A stretch of 64,000 bases of DNA from Glycomyces artemisiae (GTDB lineage Bacteria; Actinomycetota; Actinomycetes; Mycobacteriales; Micromonosporaceae). Location: contig NZ_PVTJ01000001.1 of the NCBI RefSeq assembly GCF_003002955.1, forward strand, positions 186,001 through 250,000. The letters run 5' to 3'. The notes under the pieces are model-generated. The model saw only the letters and a program-made list of their open reading frames with translations, did not search any database and had not been told where the DNA came from. The translations under genes and the position numbers were made by a program. Of the stretch, positions 7,634 to 14,851 are shown one piece after another; position 1 is the stretch's first letter; each line of letters starts with the position of its first letter.

Positions 7634-8021
7634 GCCCGGGTCACGGTGCGAACCGGTCGCAGATCCGCTCGCGGAGCTGTAGGTTTGCAGTCGCCATCTG
7701 GGCGGCCGACGCCGTAGGCGGGTGTGCCCCCCGGCCCAGTGCGTTCAGCAACGGTGCTGGCGCGACGCGAGGGCATTCCGAGCTCGCGGTGACAACGATT
7801 CCCCTTACAGGGAACCGCGATCCGTGCCGAGTGCCCGCCAGCGCCCGTCCGTGTGGTGCGACCGCCGCGGCGATTCCCGCCCGACGGAACACGGTACGGC
7901 GCGCGTGCGGAGCGCGACCTGAACGCCCGGTGCAGGGCCCCAGCGGCCCGCGACGCCCGAACGCAAGAACTCATAACACCGTGAAAGCAAGATGCTTGAT
8001 GCTTAGCAAGGAGATGTTTTG

Positions 8022-8285
8022 ATGGATTGGCGCCACGAGGCCATCTGCCGCGACGAGGACCCCGAGCTGTTCTTCCCGATCGGGGACACCGGTCCGGCAC
8101 TGGTACAGATCGAGCAGGCCAAGAACGTCTGCCGGCGCTGCCCCGTGACCGAGGAGTGCCTGCGGTGGGCGCTCGAAAGCGGTCAGGACGCGGGCGTGTG
8201 GGGCGGCATGAGCGAGATCGAGCGCCGCGAGCTGAAGCGCCGCTCGGGTGCGCTGCGCACGCTCGCCACCCAGGTCGTCGGCTAG
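8022..8285 (+). CDS. whiB1: WhiB1-type [4Fe-4S] transcription factor
   Basis: The 87-residue protein begins MDWRHEAICRDEDPELFFP, nearly identical to WhiB1. The four cluster cysteines are C9 in AICRDED and the trio in VCRRCPVTEEC. The conserved turn GVWGGMSEIERRELKRR follows and ends in a basic DNA-binding tail. WhiB1 is an essential nitric-oxide-responsive regulator that binds the housekeeping sigma factor. I prefer ATG 8022 to the TTG directly before it because AAGGAG (8008-8013) is well spaced and the family starts MDWRH. The gene has a long upstream region with CRP-like sites and a strong downstream terminator. Confidence 0.95.
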   Translation: MDWRHEAICRDEDPELFFPIGDTGPALVQIEQAKNVCRRCPVTEECLRWALESGQDAGVWGGMSEIERRELKRRSGALRTLATQVVG

Positions 8286-8334
8286 TACTGCGCAATCCCT
8301 TGATGTAACCCATCCCTCGAATTTGCGACAACAG

Positions 8335-8375
8335 AAGCTTGGAAGGCCCGGCATGCCCGCCGGGCCTTCAAGCTT
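8335..8375 (+). terminator. Strong intrinsic terminator after whiB1
   Basis: AAGCTTGGAAGGCCCGGC (8335-8352) pairs with GCCGGGCCTTCAAGCTT (8359-8375) around the loop ATGCCC. The 17-bp stem lies 50 nt after the whiB1 stop and could act in both directions. The gene at 8469-8921 ends on the other side. Confidence 0.85.
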
Positions 8376-8468
8376 GTCCGTCTCAGGACACGCTGCCGGC
8401 CCGCCGAAGGCGGTGGGGTGGGCCCCCGGTTGCAAAGATGCCCCAGGGGTACGACATTCCCGGGCGGG

Positions 8469-8921
8469 CTAGTGGATCTGGTGGCGCTCGGTGTCGGCGT
8501 CGGCTTCCGTCGCGGGGCGGCGCTGGCGGATGCGGATCGTGGTGGTGGCGTCGTGGACCTCGGCCTCGACCTCGTCGGTGAGGGCCCTGAGGACCTGCCA
8601 CTGGTAGGACCCGGCGTCGGGGAGGGGCTCGCCCTTGGGGCGGCTCAGCACGATCTGGAGGGCCTCCTCGCCCACTTCCAGGCGGCACTTGAGGGGCTCG
8701 TCGCCGCTCTTGCGGCGAAACGGCCGGGGGCGGCCGGGGTCGGCGGGGATCAGGAGCGCCACGGCGGCGTTCACCGCCGCCCGCAGGTCCTCGATCTCGT
8801 CCAGCGAGAACCCGAGGCGGGTCGCCACCGCCGCGGTCGCGGTCGGCAGGACCGACAGGTAGTCGCCCGTCGAGGGGACGTCGAGCAGCAGCACGTCGTC
8901 GCGCTCATCGCTCACCGGCAT
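8469..8921 (-). CDS. Anti-sigma regulatory factor-like ATPase (RsbW/SpoIIAB fold)
   Basis: The 150-residue protein opens with VLLLDVPSTGDYLSVLPTATAAVATRLGF. This resembles the start of RsbW-like serine kinases, followed by the helix FSLDEIEDLRAAVNAAVALL where the N-box normally lies. The segment QWQVLRALTDEVE matches the usual C-terminal helix of the fold. The canonical Asn of the N-box and the glycine-rich lid are poorly conserved, so kinase activity is uncertain. ATG 8921 is chosen because AAGGAAG lies upstream at good spacing; the upstream open frame has no such signal. No sigma factor is adjacent. A STAS antagonist lies at 18.8 kb. Confidence 0.72.
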   Translation of the reverse strand: MPVSDERDDVLLLDVPSTGDYLSVLPTATAAVATRLGFSLDEIEDLRAAVNAAVALLIPADPGRPRPFRRKSGDEPLKCRLEVGEEALQIVLSRPKGEPLPDAGSYQWQVLRALTDEVEAEVHDATTTIRIRQRRPATEADADTERHQIH

Positions 8922-9044
8922 AACCGCTTCCTTGTGACCGAGGAGCCCGAGACCGCGGACCCCTCTCGCTGCAAAGGATAATCGGACCGCGGGCCGGGCG
9001 CGGAATACCCCGCCCGAATTCCCGCGCACGGGGACGGCCCGAAC

Positions 9045-9084
9045 GGAGAAGCGCCCTCTCCCGCGGCTCGGGACAGGGCGCTCC
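9045..9084 (-). terminator. Terminator hairpin after sodN
   Basis: AGCGCCCT (9050-9057) pairs with AGGGCGCT (9075-9082), and TCCCG pairs with CGGGA inside the stem. It lies 19 nt beyond the sodN stop on the minus strand. Confidence 0.65.
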
Positions 9085-9102
9085 GCACGAATGCCGAAGG
9101 CG

Positions 9103-9513
9103 CTAGGCCTTCTTGGTCTCCCAGAAGATCTCGGCGATCTGGTCGATCTTCGCCAGCAGCTCCTCGGCGACCTTCGGGTCGGCGGAGCCCTTGGAGCCCG
9201 AGGCGCCCGCCAGCTTCGTCGCCTCGTTCACGAGGGTGTGGAGCTGCGGGTACTTCTCGAAGTGCGGCGGCTTGAAGTAGTCGGTCCACAGCACCCACAG
9301 GTGCTCCTTGACCAGGTTGGAGCGCTGCTCCTTGATGATCAGGGCGCGGGTCCGGAACTCCGGGTCCTCGTTGGCCTGGTACTTCTCGCAGATCGCCTTG
9401 ACCGACTCCGCTTCGATGCGGGCCTGGGCCGGGTCGTAGACCCCGCACGGCAGGTCGCAGTGAGCGGAAGCGTCGATCGTCGGCAGCAGCCGCTTGAACA
9501 GAGGCTTGAACAT
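9103..9513 (-). CDS. sodN: Nickel superoxide dismutase precursor
   Basis: The 136-residue product has an N-terminal leader of about 18 residues (MFKPLFKRLLPTIDASA). The nickel hook HCDLPCGVYDP follows: His1, Cys2 and Cys6 of the mature enzyme bind nickel, and cleavage must occur before that His. The remainder is the helical body (FRTRALIIKEQRSNLVKEHL, FEKYPQLH). The enzyme dismutates superoxide in the cytoplasm as a hexamer. A good ribosome-binding site (GGAGG) precedes the ATG at 9513. The dedicated maturation protease gene sodX, usually adjacent, is not here: the neighbours are an anti-sigma-like gene and an oxidoreductase. Confidence 0.95.
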   Translation of the reverse strand: MFKPLFKRLLPTIDASAHCDLPCGVYDPAQARIEAESVKAICEKYQANEDPEFRTRALIIKEQRSNLVKEHLWVLWTDYFKPPHFEKYPQLHTLVNEATKLAGASGSKGSADPKVAEELLAKIDQIAEIFWETKKA

Positions 9514-9671
9514 GCGCCCCTCCAGCTTCCTTCAGTGGGTTGTGATTCCACCGCCGACCATACCTCTATGAACGCCCGTTTTGGTCGGCCCCCTAGAGTT
9601 GGGTACGCGACAACGCTGCTCACAGAACACCATGGTGGACAGTGAAAACAACGAATCGGAGGTCAGTCCCG

Positions 9672-10649
9672 ATGCTCGCCGCCTACGCCCGCAACGTGAA
9701 TCCCGAGGACCCGTTCGACGCGCTCTCGGTGGGTGAGATCGAGCCCCCGGCGGTGCCGGAGGACTGGACCCGCGTCGAGCTCGTCGCGGCCTCGGTCAAC
9801 CACCACGACCTCTGGTCGCTCGCCGGGGTCGGGCTGCGCGCCGAGCAGACCCCGATGATCCTCGGGACCGACGCCGTGGGCCGCACCGCCGAAGGCGACG
9901 AGGTCGTCGTCTACCCCGTCATCGCCGACCCCTCGCTCGACGACGAGACCCTCGACCCCAAGCGCACCCTCCTGTCCGAGCTCCACCCCGGGACGCTCGC
10001 CGAGTACGTCTCGGTGCCCGCCCGCAACCTCGTGCCCGTGCCGAAGGGCTGGACCGCCGCCGAGGCCGCGTGCCTGCCCACCGCGTACCTCACCGCGTGG
10101 CGGATGCTCACCTCCCGCGGCCGCCTCGGCGCCGACGGCGCCGCCAAGGACAGCGCCGTCCTCGTCCAGGGCACCGGCGGCGGCGTCGCCACGGCCGCGA
10201 TCGTCCTCGCCAGGGCCCTCGGCGCCCGCGTCTACGCCACCGGCCGCAGCCCCGAGCGCCGCGAGCGGGCCGAAGCACTCGGCGCCGTGGCCGTCGAGGC
10301 CGGCGGGCGCCTGCCCGAGCGCGTCGACGTCGTCGTCGACTCCGTCGGCGCGCCCGTCATGGCGCACTCGATCAAGTCCCTCAAACCCGGCGGACGCCTC
10401 GTCAACTGCGGCGTCACCGGCGGACCGATCGCGGAAGTGGACATGCGGCACGTCTTCTTCAAGCAGCTCGAAATCCTCGGATCGACCATGGGCACCCTCG
10501 CCGAGCTGCGGGAACTCCTCCTGTTCTGCGCCGAGAGCGGCCTCAAGCCCGTCATCGACTCCGAGCACGCGCTCCCCGACGCCGAGCAGGCCCTGCGCCG
10601 CCTGGCCTCGGGCGACGCGTTCGGGAAGGTCGTCGTCACCAACGCCTAG
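9672..10649 (+). CDS. MDR-family zinc-binding dehydrogenase / quinone oxidoreductase
   Basis: The 325-residue protein belongs to the medium-chain dehydrogenase superfamily. The N-terminal GroES-like domain includes SVNHHDLWSLAG and LGTDAVGRT. The Rossmann domain begins near residue 150 with VQGTGGGVATAAIVLARALG and continues with VYATGRSPERRERAEALGA. The cofactor is presumably NADP(H); the substrate is unknown. ATG 9672 is preferred because GGAGG (9658-9662) is correctly spaced; an in-frame start at 9642 lacks a site. It is divergent from sodN and monocistronic, ending before a hairpin at 10707-10735. Confidence 0.85.
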   Translation: MLAAYARNVNPEDPFDALSVGEIEPPAVPEDWTRVELVAASVNHHDLWSLAGVGLRAEQTPMILGTDAVGRTAEGDEVVVYPVIADPSLDDETLDPKRTLLSELHPGTLAEYVSVPARNLVPVPKGWTAAEAACLPTAYLTAWRMLTSRGRLGADGAAKDSAVLVQGTGGGVATAAIVLARALGARVYATGRSPERRERAEALGAVAVEAGGRLPERVDVVVDSVGAPVMAHSIKSLKPGGRLVNCGVTGGPIAEVDMRHVFFKQLEILGSTMGTLAELRELLLFCAESGLKPVIDSEHALPDAEQALRRLASGDAFGKVVVTNA

Positions 10650-10706
10650 CCGCAGGCCCGGACCCGGGCCGACAGCGTCGTAAGTATGACAGTGGCCCCG
10701 GTTTCT

Positions 10707-10735
10707 GGCGGGTTCGGCCTCCGGCCGGGCCCGCC
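10707..10735 (+). terminator. Terminator-like hairpin after the dehydrogenase
   Basis: GGCGGG (10707-10712) pairs with CCCGCC (10730-10735), with CGGCC/GGCCG inside. It lies 58 nt after the stop. Confidence 0.5.
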
Positions 10736-10846
10736 TGCCTTCACCCTGTAATGGATGTCACTCACGGGCCGGTTCCGGCCCCGGCATCGAACGCCGAGCG
10801 CCCGGCCGCAGTGAGCACGGGCGCCGAGGGCAGGGGAGCAGCGGCC

Positions 10847-11335
10847 ATGTCGGTAATGGGTCGGGTCAAGGGCGGCATCAAGTCCGCCGCCGGAAGCACG
10901 TGGACCGTGGCCAGGAAGATCCTGGTCAGGGTCGCGATCGCGGCGGCGATCATGGTCGTCGCCATCGCGCTGGCGAGGAACGGCGAGAGCGCGGCCTCCG
11001 AGACCGCGGGGGCCGTCGGCACCGAGGCCCGCCCGATCGCGGCGCAGCACGCCATCCTCTCGGAGGGCTGGACCCACGAGCAGGACCTGTCGTGCAAGTA
11101 CTCGGTGAAGGCCACCTTCGGGGTCTCGGTGTTCACCGAGACCGACATGGGCGCGCGGCGCCTGCTCCGGCTGCACAACAAGACCGAGGTCAACGGCGCG
11201 TGCGAGCCGACCCAGGGCGGCAGGACCATCGGCTGCGCGGGCCTGCGCTGGGAGACCGAGTGGATCAGGGTCCAGTCGGGCGACACCGTCGGCTACAGCC
11301 CGGCGTCGTGCCTCGTCAAGGAGGGGGTTCTATGA
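10847..11335 (+). CDS. Membrane-anchored hypothetical protein with extracytoplasmic Cys-containing domain
   Basis: I do not recognise the family. The 162-residue product has a basic N-terminus (MSVMGRVKGGIKS), one transmembrane segment (about residues 25-45, ILVRVAIAAAIMVVAIALA) and an outside domain of about 110 residues. That domain has conserved-looking cysteines (LSCKYSV, NGACEPT, IGCAGLRW, PASCLVKEG), which may form disulfides. The phrase VQSGDTVGYSPASCLV recalls SH3-like cell-wall domains, but this is only an impression. ATG 10847 follows GGGGAG (10833-10838). An in-frame ATG at 10751 would add 32 residues. The stop overlaps a tiny ORF with ATGA. Confidence 0.7.
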   Translation: MSVMGRVKGGIKSAAGSTWTVARKILVRVAIAAAIMVVAIALARNGESAASETAGAVGTEARPIAAQHAILSEGWTHEQDLSCKYSVKATFGVSVFTETDMGARRLLRLHNKTEVNGACEPTQGGRTIGCAGLRWETEWIRVQSGDTVGYSPASCLVKEGVL

Positions 11336-11367
11336 AGGCACCGGATCTGACGGCAGTGCCGGAGTGA
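11332..11367 (+). CDS. 11-codon mini-ORF overlapping the upstream stop
   Basis: ATG 11332 overlaps the TGA of the preceding gene and is preceded by a very strong AAGGAGGGGG. It encodes only MKAPDLTAVPE before TGA at 11365. The strong site makes translation plausible, but I know no family for it and it may be incidental. Confidence 0.25.
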   Translation: MKAPDLTAVPE

Positions 11368-11413
11368 GCGGCGACCGCTGGAGCACGCGGGGACCGCTCT
11401 GAGAGAGACGAAC

Positions 11414-11452
11414 ACGGACGGGGCGCGGATGTTGATCCGCGCCCCGTCCCGT
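11414..11452. terminator. Bidirectional terminator between converging genes
   Basis: ACGGACGGGGCGCGGAT (11414-11430) pairs perfectly with ATCCGCGCCCCGTCCCGT around the tetraloop GTTG. It lies 4 nt from the stop of the minus-strand permease and also ends rightward transcripts from the 10.8 kb gene. Confidence 0.85.
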
Positions 11453-11456
11453 GCGG

Positions 11457-12343
11457 CTACTTCAGGCCCACGCCCGCCACGCCGTTCACGATCTGCTTCT
11501 GGAAGATCATGAACACGATGAGCAGCGGCAGCGCGCCCAGGACCGCGGAGGCCATGTTCTGCGCGTACAGCAGGCCGTACCGCCGGTGACCACGCCGAGG
11601 CCGACCGGGAGGGTCATCATCGACGGGTCGGTCGCCACGAGCAGCGGCCACAGGAAGTTGTTCCACGAGCCGATGAACGTGAAGATCCCGACCGCCGCGA
11701 GGATCGGCCCCGACAGCGGCAGGATGACGCTCCACAGCACCCGCAGGTGCCCGGCGCCGTCGATCTTCGCGGCCTCCTCGTAGTCGCGGGGGACCGCGTC
11801 GAAGAACCGCTTCAGGATGAACACCATGACCGGCGCGACCACCTGCGGGAGCGCCAGGCCCCAGTAGGTGTTCGAGAGGTTCAGGAAGCCCACGATGTCG
11901 AACAGCGGGATGATGAGCGCCTCGCCGGGGACCATGAGCCCCGCGATGATGACCCCGAAGACCACGTTCTTCCCCGGGAAGTCGAACCGCGAGAACCCGT
12001 ACGCGGCGAGCACGCACAAGGTCAGCGTCAGGACCGTGACGATCGTGGAGACCACCGTGGAGTTCACCATCCACACCAGGTGGTCGCCCTGCTCGAACAC
12101 GGCCCGGTAGCCGTCGAGCGACCAGTCCCGCGGGATCCAGTGGACGTCCTGGCCGAGACTCGCCTCGGTCTCGGTCTTCAGCGACGTGGACAGGGCCCAC
12201 AGCAGCGGCAGCAGCCACAGGACCGCGAGCAGGACCACCGCGACGTACACGATGACCGCGCCGACGCTGGGGCGCTTGAACCTCCGGCGCCGCGCGGGCG
12301 CCTCCGCGGGGGTGGCGGCGGGCTTGTCGAGCACTGCGGTCAT
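11457..12343 (-). pseudogene. Sugar ABC transporter permease (MalG/CUT1 type), frameshifted near 11580
   Basis: The first frame reads from ATG 12343 through a normal MalG-like permease: N-terminal basic region, several helices, and the EAA loop EEAAKIDGAGHLRVLWSVILPLS. At about 11578-11585 it breaks after LPVGLGVVTG and continues in an unrelated Cys/Arg-rich frame. The correct C-terminus (RYGLLYAQNMASAVLGALP ... VNGVAGVGLK) is intact in the next frame and ends at TAG 11457. A single missing base near GGCGGTAC would explain it. Either the gene carries a real recent frameshift or the sequence has an error. Its partner permease gene ends 1 nt before the start of this gene. Confidence 0.85.
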
Positions 12344-12344
12344 G

Positions 12345-13289
12345 TCAGGCCCCCTTCCGTGAGAACAGCCGGAACTGGACGATCGAGACGAGCAGGATGA
12401 GCACGAACAGCACGTACGACAGCGCCGACGCGTAGCCGATCCGGTAGCCCTCGAAGCCCGAGATGTAGATGTAGTGGATGGCGACCTCGGTGGCCCGGTT
12501 CGGGCCGCCGCTGGTCATGAGGTACATCTGGTCGAAGATGCGCAGCGAGGCGATGAGCTGGAGCGTGATGACCAGGCCGGTGGTGCGGCTCAGCAGCGGG
12601 AGCGTGATGCTGCGCAGCTGCCGGAACCAGCCCGCGCCGTCGATGGCGGACGCCTCGTAGACGTCCTGCGGGATCGTCTGGAGCGCCGCGAGGTACAGCA
12701 GGAAGTTGAAGCCGATCGTCCACCACACGGTCGTGATGACCACCGACCACATGGCGCGGTTCTCGTCCTGGAGCCAGATCACGGGGGTGTCGGGGTTCTG
12801 GATCCCGAACAGCTCCAGGTAGTGGTTGAGCAGGCCGCCGTCGGGCTGGTAGATCCACGTCCAGATGGTCGTGACGACCGAGACCGGGATGACGAACGGC
12901 GCGAAGAACGCCAGGCGCAGGAACCAGCCGGCCTTGCGGGCGCGGTTCGCCAGCAGCGCGAAGACGATCGCGAGGATCACCAGCGGGGGCGTGGAGTACA
13001 GCGTGAACACCGCGGTGTTCCACAGGGCGCTCCAGGCCCGCTCGTCGGCGAACACCTCCGACCAGTTGTCCAGGCCCACCCAGCTCGGGGTGCGGCCGGT
13101 GATCGACTTGTCGGTGAAGGAGTAGTAGAGGCCGAGGATCGTCGGCCAGATCAGGAAGAGCGCGTACGCGGCGAAGAACGGGAGGACGAACCACAGTCCG
13201 GTCCAGTTGCGCCGCTTCGCGTTCGGGGTGCTCGGGGGCCGCGTCTCCACGGCCTGCGCCTCTGCGGGCGTCTCGGTTTGCGCAGTCAT
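12345..13289 (-). CDS. Sugar ABC transporter permease (MalF/CUT1 type)
   Basis: The 314-residue integral membrane protein has a cytoplasmic N-terminus and about six helices (LWFVLPFFAAYALFLIWPTI is the first). The EAA-loop signature ASAIDGAGWFRQLRSITLPLL contacts the ATPase. It pairs with the frameshifted permease downstream and the lipoprotein upstream to form a carbohydrate importer. ATG 13289 follows TAGGGAT at suitable spacing. A TTG at 13316 would overlap the binding-protein stop and is the alternative. No ATPase gene is present, so the importer probably uses a shared MsiK-type ATPase encoded elsewhere, as is usual for actinobacterial sugar importers. Confidence 0.9.
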   Translation of the reverse strand: MTAQTETPAEAQAVETRPPSTPNAKRRNWTGLWFVLPFFAAYALFLIWPTILGLYYSFTDKSITGRTPSWVGLDNWSEVFADERAWSALWNTAVFTLYSTPPLVILAIVFALLANRARKAGWFLRLAFFAPFVIPVSVVTTIWTWIYQPDGGLLNHYLELFGIQNPDTPVIWLQDENRAMWSVVITTVWWTIGFNFLLYLAALQTIPQDVYEASAIDGAGWFRQLRSITLPLLSRTTGLVITLQLIASLRIFDQMYLMTSGGPNRATEVAIHYIYISGFEGYRIGYASALSYVLFVLILLVSIVQFRLFSRKGA

Positions 13290-13312
13290 GGCGAAATCCC
13301 TATTGGATCGTT

Positions 13313-14638
13313 TCAATCAACCGGGTTCGGGAGCGAGACGAGGTCCTGGATCCGCTCCTTGAGCAGGGCCAGCGCCTCCTCGGGGTTCAGGGCCAGGCTG
13401 TAGACCTGCTGGAACACGGACCCGGACTCGTCGAAGAGGCGGGCGCCGGAGCCGGAGAACCACACGTCCGGGTCGAGCTGGACGTTGTCGACGACGCCGG
13501 AGTACTCCGCGTTCGGCTCCAGGGCCTGGTACTCGGGGCTCTCGGTGACGGGCAGGTAGGCGGGCGTGTGCCCGGCCCCGGCCCCCCAGTCGAAGGAGTT
13601 GTGGAGCATGAACGCCACGTACTCGATGGTGGCCTTGCGGACCTCGGGGTCCCACTGGTTGTGGTGGGGGAGGATGAAGGAGTGGCTGTCGCCCTGCGTG
13701 CGGCGGTTGCCGAAGAAGTCGGGCATCTCGGCCATGGAGAAGTCGAGGCCCTGGGCCTCGTTGAAGGCCCGGAAGCGGGTGATCTCCCAGTTGCCGACCT
13801 GGACGAACCCGGCGGCGCCGTTCTCGAAGTTGGCGGCGCACTGGGCGCCGTCGGCGAAGGTGGGGCACAGGCCCTCTTCGGCCATCATGTACATCGTCTC
13901 GATGGCCTGGAGCGCCTTGTCGTCGTCCATCTCGTAGTCGCCGTCGCCGAAGGACATCTCGCCGTCGGCCTGGCGGTACCAGGCCCAGAACTGCCGCCAG
14001 CCGCCGAAGGTGTCGAGGGAGGTGCCGTACTGGCCGGTGATCGCCTTGGCCTCGCGGAGGATCTCGAAGTAGGCGTCGCGGCCCTGGGTCTCCAGGAGGG
14101 TCCGGTCGGCGTCGAGGACGCCGATCTGCTCGCAGATCTCGCGGTTGTAGTAGTTGACGAGGGCGTGCGTGTCGAGCGGGATCGCGTAGAGGTCGCCGTC
14201 GACGAAGCACTTCTCCCAGATCTCGGCGGGGAACGCGTCGGGGTCGAGCCCGGCGTCCTCGACCTCCTTGAGGTCGAACGGGTCGAGGAGGGTGTCGGGG
14301 GCGAGGCTCTTGATGCGCGAGACGTGGGCGGTGGCGACGTCGGCGCCGTTGCCGCCGGAGGCGCCCATGACGACCCGGGTGTAGAACGGGGTGCCCCAGC
14401 CGAGGGTCGTGGCCTGGAGGTCGACGTCGGGGTACTCGTCCTCGAACCGGGTGTGGAGGTCGGTCATGATGGCGCCGTCGGCGCCCGCGAGGAGGTTCCA
14501 CTGCTTCACGACGGTCTTGTCGCTGAGCGACACTGCGAGGGACCCGCACCCGGTGAGGCCGAGGCCCGCGGCGGCGGCCGTCCCGGTGAGGAGCGTCCTC
14601 CTGGAGAGGGCCCCTGGAGGCGAGGGATGGTTCGGCAT
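13313..14638 (-). CDS. Sugar ABC transporter substrate-binding lipoprotein
   Basis: The 441-residue product begins with a twin-arginine signal (LSRRTLLTG) leading into a lipobox (LGLTGCG), so it should be a Tat-exported, membrane-anchored lipoprotein. The mature part is a family 1 extracellular solute-binding protein (VVKQWNLLAGADGAIM, FEDEYPDVDLQATTLG). The substrate is likely an oligosaccharide, but it cannot be told from the sequence. The gene heads the importer operon. A promoter and a LacI-type operator lie upstream (14702-14755). No regulator or glycosidase is adjacent. Confidence 0.9.
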   Translation of the reverse strand: MPNHPSPPGALSRRTLLTGTAAAAGLGLTGCGSLAVSLSDKTVVKQWNLLAGADGAIMTDLHTRFEDEYPDVDLQATTLGWGTPFYTRVVMGASGGNGADVATAHVSRIKSLAPDTLLDPFDLKEVEDAGLDPDAFPAEIWEKCFVDGDLYAIPLDTHALVNYYNREICEQIGVLDADRTLLETQGRDAYFEILREAKAITGQYGTSLDTFGGWRQFWAWYRQADGEMSFGDGDYEMDDDKALQAIETMYMMAEEGLCPTFADGAQCAANFENGAAGFVQVGNWEITRFRAFNEAQGLDFSMAEMPDFFGNRRTQGDSHSFILPHHNQWDPEVRKATIEYVAFMLHNSFDWGAGAGHTPAYLPVTESPEYQALEPNAEYSGVVDNVQLDPDVWFSGSGARLFDESGSVFQQVYSLALNPEEALALLKERIQDLVSLPNPVD

Positions 14639-14701
14639 CTATGCATCACTCCAATGTGAGCTTTGTTTGGACGGCAGTTCGAAGGGTGAACCGTCCTGAC
14701 A

Positions 14702-14755
14702 TTGTTATCGCTCTCATCGATGGAGTCAAGAGTGCGCATATATGGAAGCGCTACC
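14702..14755 (-). promoter_or_regulatory. Promoter and LacI-family operator of the sugar importer
   Basis: On the minus strand TTGACT (14729-14724) and TAACAA (14707-14702) are separated by 16 nt. Just upstream, GGAAGCGCTACC (14744-14755) is an imperfect palindrome around AGCGCT, typical of LacI-family sugar regulators. An operator upstream of the -35 could block RNA polymerase binding. No such regulator is encoded in the window. Confidence 0.55.
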
Positions 14756-14803
14756 GATGCGCAACCTGTTTTTCCCCGAGGTCCCGCACGGCCCCAGGGG
14801 ACG

Positions 14804-14841
14804 CCGAAGGGGGGAGGCCGGAATCGGCCTCCCCCCTTCGG
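14804..14841 (-). terminator. Terminator after kgd
   Basis: CCGAAGGGGGGAGGCCG (14804-14820) pairs with CGGCCTCCCCCCTTCGG (14825-14841) around GAAT. The stem is 17 bp and lies 11 nt past the kgd stop. Confidence 0.85.
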
Positions 14842-14851
14842 TTCTCGTCGC

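Larger units (their letters stand above)
7182..8021 (+). other. 840-bp intergenic region upstream of whiB1
   Basis: This is the longest gene-free stretch in the window. It is less GC-rich than its surroundings in its first 300 bp. It holds a hairpin at about 7520-7536 (GGGGAAC/GTTCCCC), a stem-loop at 7551-7578 containing a CRP-like site, and a TTGACA promoter at 7598 overlapped by a perfect CRP-like palindrome. About 390 bp then follow without recognised signals up to the whiB1 ribosome-binding site. Short open frames occur on both strands, but none has a convincing start, codon bias or recognisable product. A long 5' leader or a small RNA is possible. Confidence 0.6.
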
